Assembly: GCF_946151075.1 (NCBI RefSeq)
Contig: NZ_OX267715.1
Location: 2,023,881 to 2,087,880 of the forward strand
Origin: Neobacillus sp. Marseille-Q6967
GTDB lineage: Bacteria; Bacillota; Bacilli; Bacillales; Cytobacillaceae
DNA: 64,000 nt
Direction: 5' to 3'
Part shown: positions 1-9,977 of the stretch, one piece after another
How positions within the stretch are numbered: the first letter of the stretch is position 1
Layout: every line of letters starts with the position of its first letter
Notes under the pieces: generated by a model
What the model saw: the letters and a program-made list of their open reading frames with translations, nothing else
Told to the model about the DNA's origin: nothing
The model's database searches: none
Program-made: the position numbers and the translations under genes

Positions 1-150
1 CCACTCTAGATAAGAATTAAGTTTTATTGAAATTAATCCTACCATACCAATAGGATTTATGTAAATAATAAAAATTAAAATTTAGAAAATTATTAATTAG
101 GACAATCACGGAGGCAGCGAACCCCTGTTACTATTGGACTAGCATTCTAA

Positions 151-197
151 TAAAAGAAAAACACCTTTTGGGCTAAATAACCTAAAAAGGTGCTTTC
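151..197 (-). terminator. Rho-independent terminator after cobA
   Basis: Arms CACCTTTT and AAAAAGGTG pair across a loop of about 15 bases, and on the minus strand the stem is followed by a T-rich run. It begins just past the cobA stop codon and would end the nirBD-nirC-cobA transcript. The first 150 bases of the window are AT-rich and show no gene. Confidence 0.7.
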
Positions 198-200
198 CTG

Positions 201-980
201 TCACACTAATTCATATTCTTCCTTCAGTAATAAATCCTTCTCGCTCTTCACCTGCTTGATTTTTTCCCGGAAGGTGACAACATCTCCAATCACAATCATG
301 GCCGGATTTTTAATGCCCTTTTCTTCTACAATCTTATGAATTGTAGCCAAGGTACCCGTTACCGTCCGCTGATTTGCAGTCGTCCCTTGTTGAATAACGG
401 CAACAGGGGTATCTTCCCTTTTACCATGCTTCATTAATTCCCCGCTAATATAGGATATATTACTTATTCCCATATAGATGGCTAACGTATCGACTGCCGA
501 CGCCAGACCCTTCCAATCTATATCTATCGGCTTGCCGCTTGAGCGGTGGCCTGTGACGACTGCAAATGAACTCCCCAGCTCACGATGGGTAATCGGAATT
601 CCTGCATAAGCAGGAGCAGCAATACCTGAAGTGATTCCGGGAACCACTTCAAATGGAAGATCATTGCGGACGAGCATCTCTACTTCCTCAGCTCCGCGGC
701 CGAACACAAAGGGGTCCCCGCCTTTTAAGCGGACAACATTCTTGCCCTGCTTTGTATAATCGACTAGAAGCTGATTGATTTCTTCCTGCTGTAACGTATG
801 ACAGCTTGGCTGTTTGCCGCAATAAATAATTTCACAATCATGTTTAGTTTCATTTAATAAGACTGGATTTACAAGCCGATCATAAAGGATGACATCTGCC
901 TGCTGAATGCATTTTAGTGCCTTTATCGTTAGTAATTCGGGATCTCCAGGACCTGCTCCAACAATATATGCTTTCCCCAA
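201..980 (-). CDS. cobA: Uroporphyrinogen-III C-methyltransferase (SUMT)
   Basis: This enzyme methylates uroporphyrinogen III twice with S-adenosylmethionine to give precorrin-2, the first step toward sirohaem. The 259-residue protein has the GAGPGD glycine-rich SAM loop at residues 8-13, the LKGGDPFVFGRG signature near 85-96 and the VPGITS motif near 113. Its length is normal for a stand-alone SUMT with no fused CysG oxidase or ferrochelatase. It starts at TTG behind GAGGAGG. It is the last gene of a nitrite reductase operon, which explains the demand for sirohaem. NasF would be an equivalent name in nitrate-assimilation nomenclature. Confidence 0.92.
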   Translation of the reverse strand: MGKAYIVGAGPGDPELLTIKALKCIQQADVILYDRLVNPVLLNETKHDCEIIYCGKQPSCHTLQQEEINQLLVDYTKQGKNVVRLKGGDPFVFGRGAEEVEMLVRNDLPFEVVPGITSGIAAPAYAGIPITHRELGSSFAVVTGHRSSGKPIDIDWKGLASAVDTLAIYMGISNISYISGELMKHGKREDTPVAVIQQGTTANQRTVTGTLATIHKIVEEKGIKNPAMIVIGDVVTFREKIKQVKSEKDLLLKEEYELV

Positions 981-1004
981 TTTTCATTCCTCCTCTACTC
1001 CTCT

Positions 1005-1850
1005 TTAACGATGTGAATTTGTCAACACAGTCTTTGCTTTTGGCAGTTCCAAAACCATTTTAGGTTCTGTTTGCCTATGAGTGTAATAGAGTGCAGCCCC
1101 TGTAAATACTAGTCCGCTGACTAAATTTCCTATGAGTACAGGTATTTGATTCCAAACCCACCAGTCTGCCATCGAAACATCAGCACCGAGGATCATCCCT
1201 GCTGGAATAACAAACATATTAACCACAGCATGCTCAAAGCCTTGTGCAAAAAAGATTAAAATCGGCAGCCACATTGCCGTAATTTTTCCAATCACTGATT
1301 TTGCTGTCATTGCCATTACTGCACCAAGTGTTACCATCCAATTACATAGCATCGCCTTCACGAATACCACGACTAAACCTTCCGCACCCAGACTTTTGTA
1401 GGCTAATGTCTTAGCTTCTGATACTGCCATGATTTTAGCTGCTACTGGATTGTCTGTGACATGCCCAAACTGAGTAACAGCAATAATATAGAGAAAAGCG
1501 TAAAACACGGCTCCAACAATATGACCGAAAATGACCCAAAACCAATTATTTAACATACCGGTGACAGTTGCTTTCTTGGCCATCACCGCAACAGGTATTA
1601 GCGCAAAACTTCCGGTAACCAATTCCAATCCCAGGAGAATGATGATGACAAATGCTGCCGGAAAAAGGATTGCCCCTGCGATTCCTAACCCCGTTTGAAT
1701 CTCTGCAGTAAATGCTAATGTAGTTCCAAATCCGAGAAGCGCACCTCCGAGCGCTCCACGAATTAGCATATCTTTCACACCTAGTTTCGACTTTGTTTCC
1801 CCTGCCTGGATCATACTTTCAACAACGTGATTCGGACTTACAAATGCCAT
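1005..1850 (-). CDS. nirC: Formate/nitrite transporter family protein (NirC-like)
   Basis: This is an integral membrane channel of the FNT family that probably brings nitrite into the cytoplasm for the reductase encoded upstream. The 281 residues contain about six hydrophobic segments and FNT-type stretches such as GIAGAILFPAAF and LCNWMVTLG. The start is supported by AAGGAGAG eight bases upstream. The gene lies 19 bp after nirD and 24 bp before cobA, so co-transcription is likely. Formate cannot be excluded from sequence, but the operon argues for nitrite. Confidence 0.88.
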   Translation of the reverse strand: MAFVSPNHVVESMIQAGETKSKLGVKDMLIRGALGGALLGFGTTLAFTAEIQTGLGIAGAILFPAAFVIIILLGLELVTGSFALIPVAVMAKKATVTGMLNNWFWVIFGHIVGAVFYAFLYIIAVTQFGHVTDNPVAAKIMAVSEAKTLAYKSLGAEGLVVVFVKAMLCNWMVTLGAVMAMTAKSVIGKITAMWLPILIFFAQGFEHAVVNMFVIPAGMILGADVSMADWWVWNQIPVLIGNLVSGLVFTGAALYYTHRQTEPKMVLELPKAKTVLTNSHR

Positions 1851-1869
1851 CGTTTCTCTCCTTCATGAT

Positions 1870-2193
1870 TTATTCGTTGATTAAGATAAAGACTTCATCA
1901 TTGATAATTTCAATCGGATACGTTTTGACACAGCCTTCATCAGGTGCCTGCACTTTGCCGTCACACACGCTAATTTTCCAATCGTGCATTGGACAGAATA
2001 CATAGTCTCCACTGACAATTCCTTCGGCTAACACTCCGCCCTTATGTGGACAGCGGTTTTCTATCGCACGGATTCTTCCGCTTTCCAATTTAAAAATGGC
2101 TATTTCCTTCGTTCCAATTGTCATCGTTTTCCCCATCTTTTCAGGTAAATCAGTTGTTTTTCCTACTAAAACAGATTCAAATGTTTTCTCCAT
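1870..2193 (-). CDS. nirD: Nitrite reductase [NAD(P)H] small subunit
   Basis: The 107-residue small subunit of assimilatory nitrite reductase is a Rieske-fold protein. Unlike enterobacterial NirD it retains both cluster-ligand motifs, CPH at residues 48-50 and CPMH at 67-70, so it may carry a [2Fe-2S] cluster. This matches the NasE-type proteins of Bacillus as I know them. The start follows GGAGGGG. It sits 20 bp after nirB, as expected for partners in one complex. Confidence 0.93.
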   Translation of the reverse strand: MEKTFESVLVGKTTDLPEKMGKTMTIGTKEIAIFKLESGRIRAIENRCPHKGGVLAEGIVSGDYVFCPMHDWKISVCDGKVQAPDEGCVKTYPIEIINDEVFILINE

Positions 2194-2213
2194 GTTTGCC
2201 CCTCCATACTCCC

Positions 2214-4622
2214 TTATTTCGTTTCTACCGGTATTTTCACAGTTTCATATAAATCTCTTAATAGCCTTTTATTGTTGATAGCTTCCTTCCAAGGATCTTG
2301 AACGACAGACAATGCTTCATTAATACGGAAGTTTAACTCCTCAACGGTTTTCTTATCAGATAAAACCTCTTTAATCTTAGCTAAACCTAAGCGTTCTACC
2401 CATGCGGAAGTTCTTTCTAAATACTTGGCCGTTTCACGATAATATTGGAGGAAAGCCCCAATCATCTCGACCAGCTCATCACCAGTTTTAAACTTAAATA
2501 ATAAATCAGCTTCGCGAAGATGGGTCCCGCCGTTTCCTCCGACATACATTTCCCATGCCCCTTCAACACCGACAACACCTACGTCTTTTATGCCGCTTTC
2601 AGCACAATTTCTCGGGCAGGCAGATACCGCCATTTTCACTTTGTGCGGTGTATTTATGCCTTCAAATTTCTTTTCAAGCCGGATCCCCATTCCAATCGAA
2701 TCCTGGGTGCCGAAGCGGCAGTAGTTTTCACCGACGCATGTTTTCACGGTTCGAAGTCCCTTTGCATAGGCCGATCCAGATGGCATATCGAGCTCTGCCC
2801 AAATTTTCGGCAGATCTTCTTTATTAACTCCAAGTAAGTCAATCCGCTGACCGCCTGTTACTTTGATCGTCCCCACCTGATATTTGTCGGCGACATCGGC
2901 AATTTTTCGCAGATCATTTGAAGTGGTTACACCGCCATACATCCTTGGCACAACGGAGTAAGTGCCATCTTTTTGAATATTTGCATGCATTCGTTCGTTG
3001 ACATAGCGCGCTTCTTTTTCGTCCTCATATGTCAGCGGGTTGATCATGCCCAAATAGTAATTTAAGGCAGGTCTGCACTTTGAACATCCATCCCCTTCCC
3101 AGCCAAGGACATTCATTACTTCCCGGATATGGGTTAATCCCTTCTCACGAATTTCGGCGATTACCTCATCTCTTGATAAGGTCGTACACCCGCATATAGC
3201 TTCCTTTTGGTCAGCGCTATAATGTTCTCCAAGGGTGCACGCTAATAAATCTGATACGAGTGATTTACATCCGCCGCAGGAACGGGAAGCGTTCGTGCAA
3301 CCTTTTACTTGATCCACCGTGGTTAGACCTTGGGATTGAATGGCTTCTACAATCGCCCCTTTTGTAACGCCATTACATCCGCAAATGATCTCGTCATCCA
3401 GCATGTTAGCGGTTATATTGACCTCTTCTGCTGCATTTTGAGTAGATTCTAAATACTCCTCAATATTGGAAGCTTGTTTAATTAAACTGAATAAGCGATT
3501 ACCGTCCTTTGTATCTCCAAAAAGAACAGCCCCTGCAATTTTTCCATTTTCAATCAAGACTTTTTTATACGTACCGCGCCAGTCATCGTACATTTTATAT
3601 ACTTTGGTCGTTTCGTCTTCGTTGATTTTTCCTGCTGAGAACACATCTACACCGGAGACTTTTAATTGTGTTGAAAGCACGGAACCTTGATATCCTTCAA
3701 CTTTTACGCCGCAAATATGTTTCGCTAAAACTTGCCCTTGCTGGTAAAGCGGGGCCACAAGTCCGTAGGCTATTCCTCTGTGCTCTGCACATTCACCAAC
3801 GGCATAGATGTTTGGTACATCCGTTTGTAAAAAGTCATTCACAACAATTCCACGGTTTATAGCAAGGCCCGCTTCTTGTGCTAACGTTACATTCGGTTTG
3901 ATCCCGACCGCCATCACGACTAAGTCCGCTTTAATCTTACTGCCATCCTTAAAGCGAAGCCCTGTTACATGTTTTTTCCCTAGAATTTCGGCTGTATTTT
4001 TTTGTAAAAGAAAATTCATTCCCTGCTTTTCTAGCTCTTGCTGCAGAAGTTTGCCCGCAGTACGGTCCAGCTGCCGTTCCATTAAGTAATCAAAGATATG
4101 AATGACATCTACTTCCATACCGAGATTAAGCAGTCCCCGTGCTGCTTCTAGCCCTAACAACCCCCCGCCAATCACCGCAGCTTTTTTGTACTTTTTTGAG
4201 TATTCAATCATCTGTTCACAGTCTTTTATATTTCGAAACGCTGTAACCCCTTCTTTATCAGCCCCAGGCAGCGGCAGCATAAAGGGGTTTGAACCTGTTG
4301 CAATAATTAATTTGTCATAAGGCTCTTCCCGCCCTTTGTCGGTGATGACAACTTGTTTGTTTTTATCAATGCTTGTAACTGTTTCCCCTGGGTATAAACG
4401 TATATGATGATTCTCATACCATTGCCATTCATTCAAGGTAATATCACTAACAGACGTACCTCCCTGTAAAACCGTAGATAACTGGATTCTGTTATAATTC
4501 GGATAAGGTTCACTTCCAAATATCGTAATCTCAAATCCATCCGGGCTCAATTTTAATACTTCCTCAATTGCTCTGACTCCCGCCATACCATTTCCAACGA
4601 GTACTAGCTTTTGTTTTTCCAT
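2214..4622 (-). CDS. nirB: Nitrite reductase [NAD(P)H] large subunit
   Basis: This 802-residue cytoplasmic enzyme passes electrons from NAD(P)H through FAD and iron-sulfur centres to sirohaem and reduces nitrite to ammonium. Visible in order: an FAD-binding GNGMAG loop near residue 9; an NAD-binding GGGLLGLE stretch near 150; two BFD-like [2Fe-2S] domains with CGC and CxxC motifs between about 415 and 535; a nitrite/sulfite reductase half-domain; and the [4Fe-4S]-sirohaem cysteines in TCVGENYC and ACPRNC. I chose the ATG at 4622 because GGGAGG precedes it; an in-frame ATG 69 bases upstream has no good ribosome site. It is the first gene of nirB-nirD-nirC-cobA. Confidence 0.95.
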   Translation of the reverse strand: MEKQKLVLVGNGMAGVRAIEEVLKLSPDGFEITIFGSEPYPNYNRIQLSTVLQGGTSVSDITLNEWQWYENHHIRLYPGETVTSIDKNKQVVITDKGREEPYDKLIIATGSNPFMLPLPGADKEGVTAFRNIKDCEQMIEYSKKYKKAAVIGGGLLGLEAARGLLNLGMEVDVIHIFDYLMERQLDRTAGKLLQQELEKQGMNFLLQKNTAEILGKKHVTGLRFKDGSKIKADLVVMAVGIKPNVTLAQEAGLAINRGIVVNDFLQTDVPNIYAVGECAEHRGIAYGLVAPLYQQGQVLAKHICGVKVEGYQGSVLSTQLKVSGVDVFSAGKINEDETTKVYKMYDDWRGTYKKVLIENGKIAGAVLFGDTKDGNRLFSLIKQASNIEEYLESTQNAAEEVNITANMLDDEIICGCNGVTKGAIVEAIQSQGLTTVDQVKGCTNASRSCGGCKSLVSDLLACTLGEHYSADQKEAICGCTTLSRDEVIAEIREKGLTHIREVMNVLGWEGDGCSKCRPALNYYLGMINPLTYEDEKEARYVNERMHANIQKDGTYSVVPRMYGGVTTSNDLRKIADVADKYQVGTIKVTGGQRIDLLGVNKEDLPKIWAELDMPSGSAYAKGLRTVKTCVGENYCRFGTQDSIGMGIRLEKKFEGINTPHKVKMAVSACPRNCAESGIKDVGVVGVEGAWEMYVGGNGGTHLREADLLFKFKTGDELVEMIGAFLQYYRETAKYLERTSAWVERLGLAKIKEVLSDKKTVEELNFRINEALSVVQDPWKEAINNKRLLRDLYETVKIPVETK

Positions 4623-4665
4623 GTGGAAATCCTCCCTATTAGAAATTAATTGTCTGAATATTTTA

Positions 4666-4727
4666 TAACATGATGGAAACTTTTTTAACATATTCTTGGG
4701 AGGTTTTCTAACATGGAAATTTTAACA
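4666..4727 (-). promoter_or_regulatory. nirB upstream region with four TGTTA repeats
   Basis: Read on the minus strand, TGTTA occurs four times (plus-strand TAACA at 4666, 4686, 4709 and 4723), spaced 20, 23 and 14 bases. A possible -10 TATAAA lies among them. The repeated pentamer resembles direct-repeat sites used by response regulators, but it does not fit the TnrA palindrome TGTNA-N7-TNACA. Which regulator binds is unknown. Confidence 0.25.
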
Positions 4728-4803
4728 CTTTAACCAAGTAAAGCGCTAATAAACCTACCTATTAAAACAATGACAACGGATACATTCATCTTTTCATTTT
4801 CAA

Positions 4804-4831
4804 TAAAAAAAGACTTCAAAATAGAAGTCCA
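4804..4831 (-). terminator. Terminator of the germinant-receptor operon
   Basis: AGACTTC and GAAGTCC form a short stem followed on the minus strand by seven T residues. It lies about 30 bp past the stop codon of the small fourth ger gene, which supports that gene being part of the transcript. Confidence 0.75.
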
Positions 4832-4862
4832 CAACTTTAACCTTTTCCTATAAATACCAATT

Positions 4863-5021
4863 TTATTTCAACCGCAGCCAGAAGGGGATAATGCAGATTG
4901 CCAGTCCGACAATTGAAATACCTACAGCTCCTATTTTATTTTTGTCCTTTAACAAAAAATACCCATGACCAAAACTGTATAGTGCACCAAATATGACAAC
5001 AGCCCAGAAAATGTACTTCAT
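4863..5021 (-). CDS. Small two-helix membrane protein, likely germinant-receptor D subunit
   Basis: This 52-codon gene begins in a TAATG overlap with the stop codon of the gerC-like gene, so translation is probably coupled. The product starts MKYIFWAVVIFGALY and has two hydrophobic segments (about residues 3-24 and 30-48) separated by the charged turn KDKNK, ending WLRLK. Its size, topology and position as fourth gene match the small D proteins described for some Bacillus GerA-family receptors, which modulate germinant response. Family membership is inferred from architecture, not from a sequence match. A terminator follows directly. Confidence 0.72.
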   Translation of the reverse strand: MKYIFWAVVIFGALYSFGHGYFLLKDKNKIGAVGISIVGLAICIIPFWLRLK

Positions 5022-6283
5022 TAGTCCCTCACCTTTTGCATTTCTGATTCTTTCATTTGTTTTCCAAATCCAACAATTTCAACATTTACGTCAACATGTA
5101 TTTCAGCAAATGGGTAATTTTTGTTAACCCAATCCCACTTTTCATATTCTTTTGTTGAAGAGAATAACGGACGGACATAGAGTGACCAATAGAATGGCTC
5201 CGACTTAAATTCTTCTTGTGTTTTCATAATAAGCGCATCCATATTTTCTTTGATTTGAGTTTCGAGGCTTTCTTTTAAGATCTTTTGCTTCTTCCAATCA
5301 TCCGCATAATTTTGCATACTCGGAGCAGATAATACTTCAAACTCAAGAGGTAGCAGAACATTTATAAGAGGAGGCCCTTTTCTAAGTTTCACCTTTACTT
5401 CTGTCGCCGTTTTTTTCTTTAACCTTGCAGCTATTTTGAATTTTTCATTTAACGGATCTTGATAACTTACATACATGTCTTCTACCTTTGATGTGTTATC
5501 AAGCAGCAAAGCACACCTAGTTTCTTCCCCTGTCAGCTTTCCTATCATTCTCCCTTCTTTAAACACGGCAGCACCAGTTAATTGAACGGGGTTCCCTCCC
5601 TGTTTCGGGACATCCCCTGCTAAATATTGATCTTCTTCATTAAATTTTTCGCCGTTCTTTTTTTTGGTAATTCCACCGTAAATCGCTAAAAACAAATCCG
5701 CATCCCCATCCGTAATCGCCAATAGTCGATTAATTGGGGATTCTGGTACCAGCCCCGTTTCCACAGAGCGATCAATAATAAATTGATAATATTTATGAGA
5801 ACGTATGTTTAATTCCGGTTTGTTCTTTTTTATAAACTCGGATGCTTTCCCATTTACCACAATAATGCTAGTTTCTCTCCGCACTTCTCTTTCTTTAAGA
5901 GCAGAGGCTACAAACCGGTAAAATAATTCCGTTTTCGCGAGCTGTTCAGAAACAATAATCACCTTTGCGTGACTGAATGAAATTTGCCTTGTAACAAATG
6001 AATTTGCCGTATTCTTTGCTGTAACAAAATCGGGTGCCGTTAGGGTGACAACATTCATATTCGGATCATCCTCTTCGCCGCTGGCACCTTTAATATTGAG
6101 CTTTGGATTTGAAAATTGAAACGTAACGTCCATTGATTGTGTTTTTTCTATATCAATTCCTTCCGGCAAATCCAATCCAATAGCAACCGCATAGGACATT
6201 TGTTCTAACTCTTTCCGATCCCAACATCCTGTCAGAAAACAGAGGGCACAAACAAGAACACCGATAAACTTCAAGCTGCTCAT
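5021..6283 (-). CDS. Ger(x)C family spore germination lipoprotein
   Basis: This 420-residue C subunit of a nutrient germinant receptor is a lipoprotein on the outer face of the spore inner membrane. The signal peptide ends in the lipobox LTGC with Cys20 as the lipidated residue, followed by the CWDRKEL stretch typical of GerC proteins. The ATG overlaps the gerB-like stop as ATGA. The gene shares the operon with A and B subunits and a small D-like gene. It is expected to be made in the forespore under sigma-G, consistent with the predicted promoter upstream of the first gene. Germinant specificity cannot be read from sequence. Confidence 0.92.
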   Translation of the reverse strand: MSSLKFIGVLVCALCFLTGCWDRKELEQMSYAVAIGLDLPEGIDIEKTQSMDVTFQFSNPKLNIKGASGEEDDPNMNVVTLTAPDFVTAKNTANSFVTRQISFSHAKVIIVSEQLAKTELFYRFVASALKEREVRRETSIIVVNGKASEFIKKNKPELNIRSHKYYQFIIDRSVETGLVPESPINRLLAITDGDADLFLAIYGGITKKKNGEKFNEEDQYLAGDVPKQGGNPVQLTGAAVFKEGRMIGKLTGEETRCALLLDNTSKVEDMYVSYQDPLNEKFKIAARLKKKTATEVKVKLRKGPPLINVLLPLEFEVLSAPSMQNYADDWKKQKILKESLETQIKENMDALIMKTQEEFKSEPFYWSLYVRPLFSSTKEYEKWDWVNKNYPFAEIHVDVNVEIVGFGKQMKESEMQKVRD

Positions 6284-7392
6284 CTATTCCTGGCCTCCTT
6301 CCATTTAACCACCAGAAAAAGCATGAGAGGCAAGGAGAGGAAATAATATTTTGTGTAGGTCATTAACTGATGTTTGTATAAAAATGTGTTTTCCATTACA
6401 TTTGCGGGATACATTCCAATTAACAGGATCAAAATCGTAATCGGAATGATGGTGTGTTCAAATTCTTTTATCTTAAAAACAAAACCAAACACGCTGCAAA
6501 CCAAATAAATATAAACGGCAAACTTTACGATTACGGCCAGCAGCCAGAAAGTTAAAAAAAATGTCTCTATATTTGTAATCACCCTGCCGATATTGACTAA
6601 TCGGGTTGCTTCACTGAATGGATAGGTAATTTTCCCTACACTTCGGTAATCGAAAACTAAGATATAAAGAATGTACATGAAGGCCATAAGGGTCACCGTA
6701 TAAATCAAGGAGCCAAAATATCCCTTTGAAAATGTTTTATGATCTTTCACAAACGGGTACATCATTGCGATGATCACAGCATCACCATAGATAGAAATCG
6801 ATTGGAAGCTTGCCTTTACTACCTCCCATTTCCCGGTTCCAAAAATCGGAAAAATTCTGTTCAGTACACTATCTTTCATTAGTAAAACAAATAATAGTGT
6901 AACAGCAAGGGTAATGTATGGGAAAACCATCCAGGCAACAGAACCTAATGCTTCCCATCCTTTCTTGGCACCAAATAAACAGATAAATAAAAAAATCATA
7001 TATAAAATGAACAAAGGCGTTTTTGGAAAGTTCATGGTAATCAACTGATCGGTATAACTCCTCGACTCTACCGCTGTACCGAATAACAGGATAAAGAACA
7101 GGATAAGACCCAACAAAAAGGCAATCGGCCTTCCTAACGTGATTTGGGTAACTTCCAGAAGGTTTTTTGTTTGATATTTTTTTAGAACGAGATTTAATGC
7201 GATTAAAGAAGGCAAAATCATGATGAAACTACCGATGATTACCATCCATGCAGAATTAAACGTTCTTTCAATGAGTTGAGTTACGGTGATATCCGTAGCC
7301 TTCGTACTAATCATAAATACCAGGATGGAGAAAATTTCCCTTAAGCCGATCTTATCCTTTTCAACCTTAACCAAACTACCACCCAATTTCAC
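6280..7392 (-). CDS. GerB family spore germination permease-like protein
   Basis: This 370-residue multi-pass membrane protein of the amino acid-polyamine-organocation superfamily forms the B subunit of the germinant receptor and is thought to bind the germinant. About ten hydrophobic segments are visible. The start given is a GTG overlapping the stop of the A gene as GTGA. A TTG six codons later (LVKVEKDK), with GGGTGG just upstream, is an alternative. The tight overlaps across all four genes indicate balanced, coupled synthesis. Confidence 0.9.
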   Translation of the reverse strand: MKLGGSLVKVEKDKIGLREIFSILVFMISTKATDITVTQLIERTFNSAWMVIIGSFIMILPSLIALNLVLKKYQTKNLLEVTQITLGRPIAFLLGLILFFILLFGTAVESRSYTDQLITMNFPKTPLFILYMIFLFICLFGAKKGWEALGSVAWMVFPYITLAVTLLFVLLMKDSVLNRIFPIFGTGKWEVVKASFQSISIYGDAVIIAMMYPFVKDHKTFSKGYFGSLIYTVTLMAFMYILYILVFDYRSVGKITYPFSEATRLVNIGRVITNIETFFLTFWLLAVIVKFAVYIYLVCSVFGFVFKIKEFEHTIIPITILILLIGMYPANVMENTFLYKHQLMTYTKYYFLSLPLMLFLVVKWKEARNR

Positions 7393-8930
7393 TCGTTTTG
7401 CACAGGTTCTTTCGTTATGTCCTTCGGTTTGACGAAAGCAGGTCGTAAGCGTTCATTCTTAAGTACCTTCCGGAATAATGTGTCTTCTGAGGATTTGTAT
7501 TTTGGCGTCAAAGGAGCTAGATATGGTACACCAAATGATTTTACAATGGACAAGTAAAATAAACCGAGCATAAAAATACCAACCATTCCAAAGATGCCAA
7601 AAACGCTTGCTGACAACAGGAATCCAAAGCGGACGATCCTGATGGCATAGTTTAGGTTCACATCACTTATCGCGAACGAAGATAAACCTGTTAACGCTAC
7701 AACAATGACAACGATCGGACTTACAACATTCGCCTCTACCGCTGCCTGTCCTAAAATTAACGCCCCGACAATTCCGATCGTTGGGCCAATTGGCGTTGGA
7801 ACTCGGATCCCCGCTTCCCGAATCAATTCAAAGGCCAGTTCCATTAGTAGTAGTTCAAGAATTGCCGGGAATGGCACAACCTCACGTGCCCCGGCAATTG
7901 CCAATATAAGGTCCACAGGCAGCATCTCGTTGTGATAATTTGTTATAGCAATATAGATAGACGGAGTAAAAAGGGTGATGAACATGGCCGTTGCCCGTAA
8001 AAGTCTGGTGAAATTTCCATAAATAAAACGCAAATAATGATCATCTGCGGAATGATAAAAAGACCAAAATGTCCCCGGTGTTACGATGGCAAATGGAGAA
8101 TTATTCATGACGACAATGACATGTCCATCCTCAATGAATGAGGCCGCTCTATCCGGCCGTTCCGTTTGAAGAATCGTAGGAAATAAACTTGTCGATCGGT
8201 CCTCAATGTGTTGAATGAGCAGACCTAAGTTTTGGACCGCGTCCTTTTTCACAGCACCAATTCTTGCTTTTACTTCATTGATTACCTTTTCACCTGCTAA
8301 TTCCTTATTGTAGATAATATATACTTCATTATTGGACCGGCCCCCAATAACCATTTTTTCAACCGTAAAATCTTCTGAACGTATCTTTTTTCGGATTAAG
8401 GAAATATTTTTATCGGCTTCCTCCACAAATGATTCTTTTGGACCCAAAAGGGTTGTCTCATTTTGCGGTTTTTCTACTCCTCTTCCGGCTGCTATTGATG
8501 TTCTAATTAAATATCCACGAGGATCCCCTTCTACCAGCAGTAAAGTGGCACCGGTGTTTAGCTCTGCAATCGCCTTCTTTATTTCTGTTTCCTCATTAAT
8601 CGCACTTACACTGATGGAGGATGGTAAATCGCGTACCTCTTTGTTTGCCATGATCAAGGGGTTGATAATTTGGTTATCAATCTTCTTAACATCGGTTAAT
8701 GAAGGAATATAAAAAAGAACAATCTTTTTATCTGCCATCATCTGGACAGTAAATTCTCTGACCATGAAATCAATATTTTTAGGGAATGAGTAAAGTTCTT
8801 TAACAATCCTTGTATCTTTAATTAAATCTCCAGAAAACGAGGATTCATTTGGTCTGACTTCTTCAGGTTGCAATTCTTTACTCATTTCCACATTTGAGAG
8901 CTTCATTTTCTTTATGAAAGAACGTCTCAT
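7389..8930 (-). CDS. GerA family spore germination protein (A subunit)
   Basis: This 513-residue A subunit has a long hydrophilic N-terminal region (about 1-290) followed by several transmembrane helices with the conserved stretch PFPAILELLLMELAFE and a short cytoplasmic tail. Recent work on the family describes it as an oligomeric ion channel of the inner spore membrane. The ATG follows AGGAG. It is the first gene of a four-gene operon behind a predicted sigma-G promoter. Length is normal for GerAA/GerKA-type proteins; the paralogue cannot be named. Confidence 0.93.
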   Translation of the reverse strand: MRRSFIKKMKLSNVEMSKELQPEEVRPNESSFSGDLIKDTRIVKELYSFPKNIDFMVREFTVQMMADKKIVLFYIPSLTDVKKIDNQIINPLIMANKEVRDLPSSISVSAINEETEIKKAIAELNTGATLLLVEGDPRGYLIRTSIAAGRGVEKPQNETTLLGPKESFVEEADKNISLIRKKIRSEDFTVEKMVIGGRSNNEVYIIYNKELAGEKVINEVKARIGAVKKDAVQNLGLLIQHIEDRSTSLFPTILQTERPDRAASFIEDGHVIVVMNNSPFAIVTPGTFWSFYHSADDHYLRFIYGNFTRLLRATAMFITLFTPSIYIAITNYHNEMLPVDLILAIAGAREVVPFPAILELLLMELAFELIREAGIRVPTPIGPTIGIVGALILGQAAVEANVVSPIVVIVVALTGLSSFAISDVNLNYAIRIVRFGFLLSASVFGIFGMVGIFMLGLFYLSIVKSFGVPYLAPLTPKYKSSEDTLFRKVLKNERLRPAFVKPKDITKEPVQNE

Positions 8931-8965
8931 ATCTATACACTCCTAAGGAGGATTCCTTTATTTAT

Positions 8966-8994
8966 TAGATTGTTTCTTTTTAACCAAACTATTC
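8966..8994 (-). promoter_or_regulatory. Predicted sigma-G promoter of the ger operon
   Basis: On the minus strand, GAATA (-35, plus positions 8990-8994) is separated by 17 bases from CAATCTA (-10, 8966-8972). These fit the sigma-G consensus GHATR and CATNHTA with one mismatch. The implied transcript start lies about 28 bases before the gerA-like ATG, with the ribosome site between, as expected for forespore expression. This is motif matching only. Confidence 0.45.
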
Positions 8995-9022
8995 CATTTA
9001 TTGAATTATATTTTGTTAGGTT

Positions 9023-9066
9023 TATAAACAAACAGAGCAGCCTCCATGACGGAAGCTGCTCTGTTG
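9023..9066 (-). terminator. Terminator after the gamma-glutamylcyclotransferase gene
   Basis: Ten-base arms ACAGAGCAGC and GCTGCTCTGT form a strong hairpin with a T-rich sequence on the minus-strand side. It lies between the stop codon at 9093 and the ger operon promoter. Confidence 0.7.
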
Positions 9067-9092
9067 TTTTTTATTACATGTACCAAAATAAC

Positions 9093-9950
9093 TTATTTTT
9101 GTTTACATAATATTTTTATATGATTCGTCAGTTGATTAATATAGGAGTCGCTTAGAATTCCTGAAGCTCCGCGAATAATTTCATCACTATAGTGAGACGG
9201 CGGGGCTGTTTCAGGCTGTTTGTTTACCACGATAAAGGTTAGTACATCTTTTACTAAAGATCCATCGATAAGCAGGTCGATAAAAGCAGGACGGTACATT
9301 CTTGTCTCCACCCCTTCCCGTTTATAAAGGTAGGTAAGACATTCTACTGGAATTTCATAAACGATTCCTTCCACCGTTCCACCTTCTTCCACTATGTCTG
9401 CACGACCGCCATCTGGGAGTGTTACACTGTACCGGAGTGTATAACCATCAAGTATGCCTCTTCCCGTGACTTTTTTAAAATAATGGTCAACATTTGCCAG
9501 TTTAAAACGCGCATCATCCATGCAGCTGCCATAAGCAAAATAAAGAATGGTATTTTGATTGTGTATTCGCGGTTCTTTCCAATCACCTAAATTGATTTTT
9601 TTCTTCAACAAATTTTCGTTTTGATTCGTAATCAAGTAAATAAACCCTTCTGTTTGACCCTTATCATAGTAGATTATTTGCTTTTTCCTGTCATACAAAT
9701 TATCCGGACCGCCTTCATGAAAGTCTTCCAACTCATCTAGACTTTGAAGTTGTTCTTCGTTAACTAGATACAACTCACCATATACGATGTCCGTTTCGGA
9801 CTCCTTTACAGCCGGGTAACCAAGACCGGTATCATACAAGCTTCCATCCGTCCATGCCTGCTCTGCCACAAGTGCAGCATCCTTTAATAAAAAATGATTC
9901 GGTTCATGCTTCCTTAAGGTTCCATAAACAAAAACATAATGATTCTCCAC
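9093..9950 (-). CDS. Tandem gamma-glutamylcyclotransferase-fold protein (YkqA-like)
   Basis: The 285-residue protein contains two cyclotransferase-like domains. The first opens with FVYGTLR near residues 7-13; the second opens with YFAYGSCM near 137. YGTL and YGS are the substrate-loop signatures of this fold, which removes gamma-glutamyl groups as 5-oxoproline. The two-domain length resembles B. subtilis YkqA. The GTG start follows AGGAGAG. It stands alone, with a terminator downstream and a GGTGACAGGCACC repeat between it and thiY. The substrate is unknown. Confidence 0.75.
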   Translation of the reverse strand: MENHYVFVYGTLRKHEPNHFLLKDAALVAEQAWTDGSLYDTGLGYPAVKESETDIVYGELYLVNEEQLQSLDELEDFHEGGPDNLYDRKKQIIYYDKGQTEGFIYLITNQNENLLKKKINLGDWKEPRIHNQNTILYFAYGSCMDDARFKLANVDHYFKKVTGRGILDGYTLRYSVTLPDGGRADIVEEGGTVEGIVYEIPVECLTYLYKREGVETRMYRPAFIDLLIDGSLVKDVLTFIVVNKQPETAPPSHYSDEIIRGASGILSDSYINQLTNHIKILCKQK

Positions 9951-9977
9951 TTTTCGCTCTCTCCTCTATATCTGTAG

